From Enteropsectra breve (taxonomy: Eukaryota; Microsporidia), in NCBI GenBank assembly GCA_024243835.1, contig JALPMN010000611.1, positions 1 through 33,617 on the forward strand: a stretch of DNA of 33,617 nt. The letters run 5' to 3'. The notes under the pieces were generated by a model that saw only the letters and a list, made by a program, of their open reading frames with translations, was not told the origin of the DNA and ran no database searches. The position numbers were made by a program, and so were the translations under genes. Position 1 is the stretch's first letter; every line of letters starts with the position of its first letter. Shown piece by piece: positions 15,992-23,900 of this stretch.

Positions 15992-18013
15992 TCACAGATT
16001 TTTTCGCTTACGATATTCAACAAGCTCTTGGATTTTTCTTTTTCTGACTTCGTTATCATCTTCACACAGGCGGGTCTCGGCTTCACGATTAATATGCAGC
16101 CCGTCTATACCCCTGTCAACAGCTTCTTTTATCAATTTTTTGTTGCTTATCATCTTCCCTGCAGACAACATTATTCCTGAGAATCTGTTTGCAAATTCTT
16201 TCTTTCCACACTTTACTTTCAAGAAAGACTTAAAGGCATTTTCATAGTCCTGTTGAAGAACAAAGGTGTTTGCCATATTAACAGCTGCATCATTAAGATC
16301 GTGCATTATTTGTCTAAAAAGCTTAACGGCACCAGAGAAGCAGCCCAGCAGCGAATAGCATATTCCCATGCCATTTATCCCATAGCAGGAGTATGCGACA
16401 GACTTGAAGTGCTCCAGGGCATCTTTAATGTGACCATCGTTTAGAGTCCTAAAATATTCTCCCAGAAGGATATTTCCCATCGCAAGCGCGGCAGAAAGCG
16501 ACTTGTTATTTTTGGAAAGAACCCCAGTGAATATTTCTTTTGCCTGCTCTGTGTAAGCATTTTCAACATCAGGACTGTTTTTATTGTCCCTTGCAAGGAG
16601 CATGCAAATGTATCCATTCAGCTCACTGCTGGGAGATGATGGGTCCTTGTTTATCAGCTTGATATACTCAGAAGCCTCTTCAAAACCTGATTCCAGAAGC
16701 ATCTCAGTATTGTTCGTGAAAATACCCAAATTATAGGAAATGCACTGTCTGTATTTTGAGCATGCTTTGCTTAGTGCGTATTTTAGAAGACCAGCAGATT
16801 CTTTGGAATTCAGAATAACCGCTGCATTGTTTATTGCTGCCTCTGTGTCAAATGCCAGATTATTTCCGATTTTTCCCTTCAATCTCTTAACATCATCCTT
16901 AATATTTTCAGGAATTAGCGTCTCAAAATCAGAATCAACTTCTTTTGAGATAATTGCTAGCAGCGGAACAACGGCCTCTTTTTCAAGCTTTTTGGCAGAA
17001 AGGGCCACTGACACAAGATTTCTCACCTCAATGGAACTGCTGTTTAAATCAATCACATCCTCTGCTCCACTGAGTCTAAGGATTGCGTTGTAATCACTAA
17101 CGCTCTCACTGTTTGCTGCAACGGATATTAATTTTTTCTCCAAAATACTTTGATTAATCAATGCCGGTAAGTAATTCGGGTCATTTAGCAAAGATTTGTT
17201 GTAATATTCCTTAGCCTCCCTGTATCTGCTGCACAGATGATGTATCTTTCCTATTAAATATGCTATTTCTGCGGAGTTAATTTCATCTAATTTTTTGTGC
17301 TCATTTAACAGCTTTTCTAGCTCATTTACATTATTTCTATTTTCATTTATACCTCTTCTGAACTTAGTGAGTATAACATCAATATTATTCTCATTTTGAT
17401 AATTATCGCTGGCTCCAATTCTGTATTTAAAATCAAGCGGTGCGTCCTGTATGTCTTGCTTGTTTATTTTCTTCCATTCTCTGGCATCCTCAAAGCATCT
17501 TATTCTGCAGTCTGTGCTTCTTCCTGCATTAGGGATGCTTTTTAGTTTCAGGGCACACATCTCCATTCCGTGCATGTGCTGCGCCTTGCTGAATGAAAAA
17601 TACGCATCCTCATAATTTGCATTCTTGTAGAAGTAAACGCCCTTCAGATAGTCTATTTTTCTGTCCTGATGCCCCTGCAGCTGGTCAAAGAGGTACTTGG
17701 GATCATTGCCAAACTGTATTTCATTCCCAAGCATCAGAATTTTGGTCTCTGCCACACGCTTTATACGCTCTCCCCTGTTTTGCTTGTTATCCTGAAGCTC
17801 GAAATAGAATGCCTCTACTTTGTTCAGTGCAAGTTTCAGCAGCTCCTTGGCATATTCATAATTCTTTCTGTACACATGGGCAGCGGCAAGCATCTGGCTG
17901 TGAGTGACGCTCCTATCCTCCATCTTTGTCAGAAGAACTGAAAAGTCCTTTTCTGACGGAATCTCATTCTCCCTCAGCAGAATTTCTTCATTTGGAAAAT
18001 TTATTCTCAGCAT
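15992..18013 (-). CDS. CTR9: Ctr9-like subunit of the Paf1 complex
   Basis: This 673-aa TPR protein resembles Ctr9, the scaffold of the Paf1 complex that travels with elongating RNA polymerase II and supports histone H2B ubiquitination and H3K4 methylation. The N-terminus INFPNEEI ... ENEIPSEKDFSVLLTKM matches the Ctr9 opening. TPR units are recognisable around residues 40-65, 120-150 and 245-290. The diagnostic block is in the C-terminal third, with ALAMGNILLGEYFRTL, then CYGINGMGICYSLLGCFSGA, LFRQIMHDLNDAAVNMAN and TFVLQQDYENAFKSF. This follows the Ctr9 order of an A-LGN-YL block, an ANGIG-VLAEKG-F-A block and a W-NLAH block. The tail is basic and charged (NEVRKRKIQELVEYRKRKN). Yeast Ctr9 is 1077 aa, so this is shortened. 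CCCC sits one base before the ATG. Confidence 0.65.
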   Translation of the reverse strand: MLRINFPNEEILLRENEIPSEKDFSVLLTKMEDRSVTHSQMLAAAHVYRKNYEYAKELLKLALNKVEAFYFELQDNKQNRGERIKRVAETKILMLGNEIQFGNDPKYLFDQLQGHQDRKIDYLKGVYFYKNANYEDAYFSFSKAQHMHGMEMCALKLKSIPNAGRSTDCRIRCFEDAREWKKINKQDIQDAPLDFKYRIGASDNYQNENNIDVILTKFRRGINENRNNVNELEKLLNEHKKLDEINSAEIAYLIGKIHHLCSRYREAKEYYNKSLLNDPNYLPALINQSILEKKLISVAANSESVSDYNAILRLSGAEDVIDLNSSSIEVRNLVSVALSAKKLEKEAVVPLLAIISKEVDSDFETLIPENIKDDVKRLKGKIGNNLAFDTEAAINNAAVILNSKESAGLLKYALSKACSKYRQCISYNLGIFTNNTEMLLESGFEEASEYIKLINKDPSSPSSELNGYICMLLARDNKNSPDVENAYTEQAKEIFTGVLSKNNKSLSAALAMGNILLGEYFRTLNDGHIKDALEHFKSVAYSCYGINGMGICYSLLGCFSGAVKLFRQIMHDLNDAAVNMANTFVLQQDYENAFKSFLKVKCGKKEFANRFSGIMLSAGKMISNKKLIKEAVDRGIDGLHINREAETRLCEDDNEVRKRKIQELVEYRKRKNL

Positions 18014-18018
18014 AGGGG
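18014..18018 (-). promoter_or_regulatory. CCCC start signal of the Ctr9-like gene
   Basis: On the minus strand CCCCT immediately precedes the ATG at 18013. Confidence 0.6.
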
Positions 18019-18408
18019 CTATGCAAAGAAGCGAATAATGAAAATGATGCAGGTATTGTTATCAATAAAAGACACTCAATACAAAGAGAATAGCAAACAC
18101 AATCTAGAACTTGTTATTTTCAATAAGCGTTTTAATTTTCTAAATTAATGTTCATATACCTTTGTTATATAAAAGACACTGGTTTTACTTGAATATTAAC
18201 TCATAACTTTAGCAATAATAGCTAAACATATTTTAATAGCTATAGTATTTTTGATATTAGGTAAGTAATATATGAGTAAAAGCATGTTGCAAAGAACGCA
18301 CACAAAAATTGCTCTTTCTTTATACAATTCTGAGAAAAATATTTTTTTGTCTCGAATATTTGTGCGTATATTTTTCTTGAATTCAAATATTTTGCATACT
18401 GTAACAAT
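18019..18408. other. Divergent promoter region
   Basis: This AT-rich region lies between the divergent Ctr9-like and MED21-like starts. No further gene is supported; a minus-strand 67-codon ORF (18240-18443) overlaps the MED21-like start and has no start signal. Confidence 0.5.
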
Positions 18409-18411
18409 CCC
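18409..18411 (+). promoter_or_regulatory. CCC start signal
   Basis: AATCCC abuts the ATG at 18412 and decides the start of the small Mediator-like gene. Confidence 0.55.
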
Positions 18412-18690
18412 ATGAGAATAGATGATTTACAGATGGAAATCAACCATCTAATGTTCCTCTATTATACGATCATCGGTGTCATTCAAAGAGACTCGAGCAC
18501 AGGCACGGTCTATTCCAGCATTGAAGAGCTGTGCGATGAAATTGTAAAATGCAAGGAAAGACTGGACACTTTACTGCAGGATAACAGAGAAACCCAAAGC
18601 ATGCCAGATCTCGGGGTAGATAAGATATTAAAAGATGCTAAAGAGTTTTTAAAGAATGGCACTGCATTCATTGATAAAATAATTGAATAA
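18412..18690 (+). CDS. MED21: MED21 (Srb7)-like Mediator subunit candidate
   Basis: This 92-aa, helical, acidic protein resembles MED21, a small middle-module Mediator subunit that pairs with MED7 through coiled coils. The order fits: an N-terminal helix (IDDLQMEINHLMFLYYTII), then SIEELCDEIVKCKERLDTLLQD, which resembles the family's (I)DELA-DI-LK-KQI--LIDSLP stretch, then a final helix FLKNGTAFIDKII. Yeast Srb7 is 140 aa and human MED21 is 144 aa. The match is short and only moderate; MED10 or another small helical subunit is the alternative. It is divergently placed to the Ctr9-like gene. Confidence 0.45.
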   Translation: MRIDDLQMEINHLMFLYYTIIGVIQRDSSTGTVYSSIEELCDEIVKCKERLDTLLQDNRETQSMPDLGVDKILKDAKEFLKNGTAFIDKIIE

Positions 18691-18837
18691 AAAAAGACAA
18701 TGAAAATTCATACCGTGCCTGATAAACAGCCATTAAAACCCTTGTTGAAATCTAAGAATATTAGTTTTTATTTTCCTGCACAATGTCGCTAAAAACGATA
18801 TTAAAACGCAAATATTCAACAAAAATGTGTATTTTAA

Positions 18838-19905
18838 TTATTTTCCCAGTTTTTTCCTTACATATTCATGAACAGTCTTTTCATTGGGTGTCTCCCATGC
18901 ACTTTCTAGCAGCTCGTTGTCGATAAAGCATTTTTCTCGAACAGAAATCACATATTCGTTGTAAAGATCAATTTCGTTGTAGAATGGAATGCTCTCGTAT
19001 ATTCTGTTGGACTCGACTTTCATTTTGATGTTTTTTATTAGTTTTTTATATGCTGCCATCTGGTCTCTGAATACTTCGTGCTTTTGTTCCATGAAGCACC
19101 TGTTTTTCCGGCTAATTGAGTTTTTCTTCGAAAAAAGACAGTATTCTTTGTGCAGCTTCAAAACATGCTTTATTTTCTCTCCAAAGCTTAAAATGTTAAT
19201 ATCACTGCTCCCTTTAATCTCCTTGTTTTCCTTCTCCCCCAGAATTTTATCGCCCAGTAAAATCACTTCCTTTAGTCTGCTGCTCAGTCCCAGCTTGTTT
19301 TCGATCTGCAGTCTCAGAAACTTGCGGAGCCGTATGAAGGCCCTGATATCCATCTTAAGAAGCTCTTTCCACAGCGCTTCATCACCGCTTATCAGCATTA
19401 TCAGCAGCTTCTGGTCAGGCTCCAGTCCTGCCAGTGCCTCCAGATCGTTTATCTGCCCTTTTCTGAGTTCTCCGATGAAGGCAAGAAATATCAGCATGTT
19501 GACTCTTCTGCTTCCCTCCAGCCTCAGAATTCCGGCTGGATTATCTACAAAGTCCAGCACAAACGGCCTTGGAACGCTCTGCTCTGAGAGTATTTTGTGC
19601 AAAATTGCGTGGTATTTCGAAAGCTTAATTCTGGGAATGCTTATTTTAGTGGCTTTGTTGAAATAGGTGACGGTTATTTTCCCTGCCTTCAGGGCCAGCG
19701 ATTTGTGCATGGCCTTGAATTTTATGTATTTCTGCGTGTCAATTTTTGCGAGGCGGATAAAGCTCATCTGGTCGTATGTGCCGATCTTCTCGTTTGAGTC
19801 AGCCTTCATTATGCTCGAGCTGACACTGTCGTTGAAAACTGTGTTTGATGAGCTCATCTCTGTGTCTGTGCTGCTCTTTCTCGTTCTTCTGCCAGCCTTT
19901 TTCAT
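18838..19905 (-). CDS. Unknown basic protein, 355 aa
   Basis: I do not recognise the family. The N-terminal 45 residues are Ser-rich and disordered-looking after a basic MKKAGRRTRKSS start, which could be a nuclear or nucleic-acid-binding tail. The body (about 50-355) is mainly helical and Lys/Leu-rich, with an acidic-hydrophobic middle (around 110-185, including RRVNMLIFLAFIGELRKG) and a very basic second half. There is no signal peptide or membrane span. CCC lies a few bases before the ATG (CCCTGATTC-ATG), supporting the start. A five-copy 21-bp repeat lies 80-184 bp upstream. Confidence 0.75.
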   Translation of the reverse strand: MKKAGRRTRKSSTDTEMSSSNTVFNDSVSSSIMKADSNEKIGTYDQMSFIRLAKIDTQKYIKFKAMHKSLALKAGKITVTYFNKATKISIPRIKLSKYHAILHKILSEQSVPRPFVLDFVDNPAGILRLEGSRRVNMLIFLAFIGELRKGQINDLEALAGLEPDQKLLIMLISGDEALWKELLKMDIRAFIRLRKFLRLQIENKLGLSSRLKEVILLGDKILGEKENKEIKGSSDINILSFGEKIKHVLKLHKEYCLFSKKNSISRKNRCFMEQKHEVFRDQMAAYKKLIKNIKMKVESNRIYESIPFYNEIDLYNEYVISVREKCFIDNELLESAWETPNEKTVHEYVRKKLGK

Positions 19906-19911
19906 GAATCA

Positions 19912-19914
19912 GGG
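19912..19914 (-). promoter_or_regulatory. CCC near the start of the unknown basic protein
   Basis: On the minus strand GCCCTGATTC precedes the ATG at 19905; the CCC is 6 nt away. Confidence 0.45.
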
Positions 19915-19984
19915 CTATGAGAAACCAGATATCCGAAAATTTCAATTTTTTCTAAAAATACCAAAGACTGTATCTCAGCTTTAT

Positions 19985-20089
19985 ATAATTTTCACAACTA
20001 TATTTATAATTTTCACAGCTATATTTATAATTTTCACAGCTATATTTATAATTTTCACAGCTATATTTATAATTTTCACAGCTATATTT
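19985..20089. repeat. Five tandem copies of a 21-bp unit
   Basis: The unit ATAATTTTCACAGCTATATT(T) repeats five times without length change; copy 1 differs only by AA for AG. On the minus strand every copy contains TATAAATA, placed upstream of the 18838-19905 gene. The repeat is downstream of the transporter gene that ends at 20223. Confidence 0.95.
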
Positions 20090-20222
20090 ATAATATTTTA
20101 AAGCTGCGGAGCACATTTAAACAGTTCTTTCAGAATTTTTTCTTTATAAACGTAATATTGAATTTAATTAATGTCCTGTGTATAAATGACTTTTCTAACA
20201 ATAATAATATTTTTTAAGACAA

Positions 20223-21806
20223 TTATTTTACTTCAACTTCATTGAGCCTTTCCATCTCACTCATTTTTATATTTTCATTTTCTCTGCTTGTTAAAACCCT
20301 GTCCTTCACACCATATTTGTAGACATAGAGAAGAATCGTAAGGAAACAGATAGCCCCGTTGTATAAAAACACTCTTCTGAACACCGCATCATCGTCATCA
20401 TCCATGGAATCGCCCCCGGTCTTGAACATCTTTCCAAAGACAAAGCCGCTGATGATGCTGCCAAGCGCATTGAATACGCCTGAATAGAGCATCTGTGCTG
20501 TTGCACGCAGCGAAGAGGGTGCCAGTTTCGTGGCAATCTGCACCGCAGAGATGTGTGCCATTCCGAAGTACATGCCCTTGATGAGCTCAAAGATGCAGCT
20601 CAGGCCGTACGCATGGAATGAATCGGAGGGGAGGAAGTAGTAGGCGAAGAATCTGAAGAGCGCGAATATCTGTGCGATAAGAAGCGGCCAGAACAGGCCG
20701 AGTCCGCTCTGTATTTTGTCCGCAACAAACAGCACGAATATTTCAAAGCTGATTCCGAATATCGTTAGTGTGGTGATTGGCTTCTGGTTGAAAGGCTCAA
20801 TCATCCCGCATATCCATCGGGGCCAGCTGTCAGGAAGGTCGTACGGCCGCAGCTTCAGATTTTCTCTATGAAAAATAGTCAGGTAGATGCTCATTGCGGA
20901 TCTTGTGACACCGTTGGAAAGCATGATGAAAAGGAAAAACATAAATTCCTTGTTCTGAAACAGCTCTATGGAGCTCTGCCATGCGGATCTGTGCTGTTCG
21001 GGTGTGTCTTTATTATCCGAGGTTTTATCATCTTGTCCATTATTATTTTCTTTGTTAATTGAGTCTATGTGTTCCTCATTAATATTTTCCTCATTAATTT
21101 CAATATTATTTTCCTCATTATCTTCCTCATTATTTTCCTCATTATTTTCAACGCCTTCCTGTGGCACTTTTTCGTCATGTGCCACAGTTTCATCTGTTTT
21201 TTTCGTGCGCACAAAAATCATCAGCGAAACTATTGATACTGCCGTTGTTATCAGCGCATAGTAAATGAGATTGTCAAAGTTGTAGCTGGAGTCTGCACTG
21301 CCCATCAGCAGACACAGCTCCGCCAGGTAGGTTGCCACGCCATAGGCAACAGAGCCCCACATGCGCTGCTTCCCGTAGAACTTGTCTCCGCCCTCAAAGT
21401 TCTTGGTAAGATACTCAAGGACTATCTTATCAAGAAGCGGCTGCTTGGGATTGTTGAACGTAAGATAAAGAAGAAGCAGAATCCAGAAGGATCCACTCAC
21501 AAAATTCACCACAGGACTCACATAAAAGCCAAGGAACACAACGGTGCTGAACACCGTTAAAAATTGCAAAGTTAATTTATACTTTCGGGTCTTGTCTGAA
21601 ATTGCACCAACAACAATATTTGTAAAGAAATTAATGGCACCGAACGCGCCTGTGTATTTTCCATAGTCCTCCTTGCTCACCTTGAACTTCTCGAGAGCAA
21701 ACGATGCACGAAACTGGTGGAGGGTGTAGTACTGCAGGTTAATGAACCAGTACAGAACCTTGGGACCGATCAGGTAGTTACTTTCCAGCTTATTAAAGAG
21801 ACTCAT
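20223..21806 (-). CDS. MFS transporter (MFS_1-like / MFSD6-like)
   Basis: This 527-aa polytopic membrane protein has about 12 predicted spans. Signatures are the loop 2-3 motif GAISDKTRKYK (67-77), GKQRMWGSVAYG in the fourth-span region (145-156), and LAPSSLRATAQMLYSGVFNALGS in the second half. These resemble the MFS_1-like family that includes LacY/NupG-type symporters and MFSD6. The central cytoplasmic loop (about residues 201-274, encoded at 20985-21206) is an acidic Asn/Glu low-complexity tract. The substrate is unknown; nucleoside or sugar uptake from the host cell would be a reasonable guess. The open frame extends to 21908, but the minus-strand GTTTACCCT-ATG at 21806 and the start of conserved sequence argue for 21806. 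Confidence 0.85.
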   Translation of the reverse strand: MSLFNKLESNYLIGPKVLYWFINLQYYTLHQFRASFALEKFKVSKEDYGKYTGAFGAINFFTNIVVGAISDKTRKYKLTLQFLTVFSTVVFLGFYVSPVVNFVSGSFWILLLLYLTFNNPKQPLLDKIVLEYLTKNFEGGDKFYGKQRMWGSVAYGVATYLAELCLLMGSADSSYNFDNLIYYALITTAVSIVSLMIFVRTKKTDETVAHDEKVPQEGVENNEENNEEDNEENNIEINEENINEEHIDSINKENNNGQDDKTSDNKDTPEQHRSAWQSSIELFQNKEFMFFLFIMLSNGVTRSAMSIYLTIFHRENLKLRPYDLPDSWPRWICGMIEPFNQKPITTLTIFGISFEIFVLFVADKIQSGLGLFWPLLIAQIFALFRFFAYYFLPSDSFHAYGLSCIFELIKGMYFGMAHISAVQIATKLAPSSLRATAQMLYSGVFNALGSIISGFVFGKMFKTGGDSMDDDDDAVFRRVFLYNGAICFLTILLYVYKYGVKDRVLTSRENENIKMSEMERLNEVEVK

Positions 21807-21815
21807 AGGGTAAAC
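21807..21815 (-). promoter_or_regulatory. GTTTACCC start signal of the MFS gene
   Basis: On the minus strand GTTTACCCT abuts the ATG at 21806, the same form as in the tetraspan array. Confidence 0.6.
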
Positions 21816-22236
21816 ATCAGAAACATATTTATTCGTTAGTGTTTGTTTGTATAAATAAAGTGGAAAGTATATAAAAGTGGAGGACATATGCATTTTAATA
21901 ATTCTCAATGTATATTTTGTCTATAAGTGGATTAAATGTTGTATATTAAGAGTTCTTAGCTTTTACACACTATATAAAAACTTATTAAAATGTTTAATAA
22001 GCTTTAATGAAACTAACAAACATAATAAGACAGCATATTTAAATACATTAATCCTCTATAATAAGGGCGTTTTATGTACATTAGAATACATGGCCAAATA
22101 TAGACAAAATGAATGTATTTCCTCAAAAAAAATTTTTAAAGTTTAATTACCTTAAAAAGTAAAAACAGGAATCCTTATAGAATATTTAAAAAAATGAATG
22201 TGTAGCTTCATTTTTGATGCAGTGAAACATACAATG
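21816..22236. other. AT-rich spacer
   Basis: It has no supported gene. An 89-codon plus-strand ORF here begins with GTG, is extremely AT-rich and has no start signal. Confidence 0.45.
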
Positions 22237-22341
22237 CCCAATACTACAATAGGAAGGCCCAATACCACAGTAAGGAGATCGATTATTACTGTAAAAAGAC
22301 CCAATACCACAGTAGGAAGACCCAATACTACAGTAAGAAAA
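22237..22341. repeat. Five tandem copies of a 21-bp unit, diverged
   Basis: The unit CCCAATACCACAGTAGGAAGA occurs at 22237, 22258, 22279 (strongly diverged), 22300 and 22321, all exactly 21 bp long. The unrelated repeat at 19985-20089 has the same unit length and copy number. A minus-strand ORF through it (22152-22406) spells a hydrophobic seven-residue repeat such as TVVLGLP, but its start lacks signals. Confidence 0.85.
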
Positions 22342-22631
22342 ATAGTCAAGGGAGGAGATTGTAAAAAATATTGAAAATCATAGTAAAAGAGAATGAATTT
22401 ACACATTTGCGGAATATTTTACAAATAATCGTGCAATAATCTGCATCAATCACTGTTTAATAGAGTTTGATACAAAAATATAGAGAGTTTATAATTTTTA
22501 AACTCAATGGCTATTAATATCCTCTATATTTCACTACAAGACGCTTGCTTAAAGCATTGCACCCCTTGCTTCTTACAAACGGATAAACAAAAGCTTGTCT
22601 GTAAAATAAAATTTGCAGACTTAAACAGGCT
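22342..22631. other. Spacer upstream of the thioesterase gene
   Basis: It contains CACCCC at 22559-22564, about 70 nt before the ATG. Nothing else can be called. Confidence 0.4.
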
Positions 22632-23474
22632 ATGCACGGGGCTGGAGACAACAAAGAGCTAATGGCCAAGCTTAAATTTCCTGTGAAGAGACCCAGGCAA
22701 TACGGTGGCACAATTATGCAGGAGGCTCTTAGTGCCGTGTTCAGCGAGTGCAGTGGCTTTACACTGCTGCATTTCAATACAAACTTTATTCTTCCTGTTG
22801 AGAATGAAACTCAAGTTGAGCATATCGTGGAAATGCAAGGAAAAGGCTCCTCAATAAAATACTTTACGGTGCAGACGAAGCAGGAAGAAACGAGGGCTGT
22901 CACAACGTGCATATTTACGAAGAAGGAGGATTCGCAGTTCAAGCTAAATTCTCTTTATGAGCTTCCAATTCAATACGAGCCACAGACTGTTTCTGAGTTC
23001 TGGGCTGAGCTGATAGCAAATGAGAACAGCATCGGGCAGGAAGAGGCGCAGAGAAAGTACGAACATGCATTTACAGTGCTGTCTCATTTAGAATCAATGG
23101 CAGATCTGAATGTCATAGAAAACAAGGATAAATACATCATTAGAATGCAAATGAAATTACCGATTGAAAGTACACAGGACAATGCATGCTTTATCACCTA
23201 CATTTCAGACCTGCTTCTGGTGCAGACAGCAGCCAAGATGGTGGGATATCCGTGGTACGAGTCTCAGCAGGCCTTCATAGCCACTTTGCAGCAAAGTGCT
23301 GATTTTAACGATAAAAAACTGGAGAAGGATGGGATTTACTATTTTATTGGTGAGTGCAACGATTTTTATGATGGAAAAGCAAACATCTCAGCAAAAATAG
23401 TCAATTCGGTGGGAGAGGTAATCTGTGCGATGACACAGCTTGTGCTTCTCAGGATATACAAGCCAAAATCATAG
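22632..23474 (+). CDS. TesB/ACOT8-type acyl-CoA thioesterase
   Basis: This 280-aa, double hot-dog protein resembles TesB/ACOT8, which hydrolyses acyl-CoA to free fatty acid and CoA. The first hot dog opens with QYGGTIMQEALSAVF (23-37), like the FGGQVVAQAL helix, followed by LLHFNTNFILPVENET (45-60) and the strand run ending in TTCIFTKKE. In the second hot dog Asp193 (ITYISDLLLV), Thr218 (FIATLQQS) and Gln269 (GEVICAMTQLVLL) stand where TesB has its catalytic Asp, Thr and Gln. Length is near the E. coli enzyme (about 286 aa). No peroxisomal SKL-type signal ends the protein (it ends KPKS). Microsporidia lack classical peroxisomal beta-oxidation, so the role is open: trimming of host-derived acyl-CoA is one idea. 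Confidence 0.75.
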   Translation: MHGAGDNKELMAKLKFPVKRPRQYGGTIMQEALSAVFSECSGFTLLHFNTNFILPVENETQVEHIVEMQGKGSSIKYFTVQTKQEETRAVTTCIFTKKEDSQFKLNSLYELPIQYEPQTVSEFWAELIANENSIGQEEAQRKYEHAFTVLSHLESMADLNVIENKDKYIIRMQMKLPIESTQDNACFITYISDLLLVQTAAKMVGYPWYESQQAFIATLQQSADFNDKKLEKDGIYYFIGECNDFYDGKANISAKIVNSVGEVICAMTQLVLLRIYKPKS

Positions 23475-23662
23475 TGCTGTTGGATATAGCAGGGCAGCTT
23501 TTAATTAAAATTGTTGAAGCAGCCAATTATCATTTACTTAATTTAGACAACTAACTTTATAAAAGCAGGATGTAAAACTATGAGAATACTGTTTTAATAA
23601 ATCATACTAGTTCTGCATTTAGTTAGTTAAGTTGTTCTTAGTTATATAATTTTATGCTTTTA

Positions 23663-23735
23663 TCTTTCGTGGCGTAATGGTTAACGCGTCTGACTTCTAA
23701 TCAGAAGATTGCGGGTTCGAGTCCCGCCGAGAGAG
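23663..23735 (+). tRNA. tRNA-Arg(TCT)
   Basis: The acceptor stem TCTTTCG pairs with CGAGAGA, with one T-G pair. The anticodon stem TCTGA/TCAGA encloses loop CTTCTAA, giving anticodon TCT (Arg, codon AGA). The T arm is GCGGGTTCGAGTCCCGC. The discriminator would be G23735, and T5 follows at 23737-23741. It has no intron and no encoded CCA. Confidence 0.96.
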
Positions 23736-23900
23736 CTTTTTGTAAAATTTTATTCAGTATAGAAGGCCAACTTATTTGCTGTAAATTTATTACTGTGCTG
23801 GTTAGTACATATTTTTATATCAATTGAAATGTCATTCTCCAATGAAATGTTGTTGTTTGCACATTTATATAATGTTTGTTGCCCCTTTCCCCTTTACTGA

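Noticed and set aside
18989..19666. 225-codon plus-strand ORF
   Set aside because: It is antisense to the 355-aa basic gene, and its Ser/Leu/Phe-rich product is the typical shadow of Lys/Glu codons.
21877..22146. 89-codon plus-strand ORF
   Set aside because: It begins at GTG, is extremely AT-rich and overlaps the promoter side of the MFS gene.
22152..22406. 84-codon minus-strand ORF with TVVLGLP-type heptad repeat
   Set aside because: The repeat arises from the 21-bp minisatellite, whose unit length is divisible by three. There is no start signal and no conserved flank.
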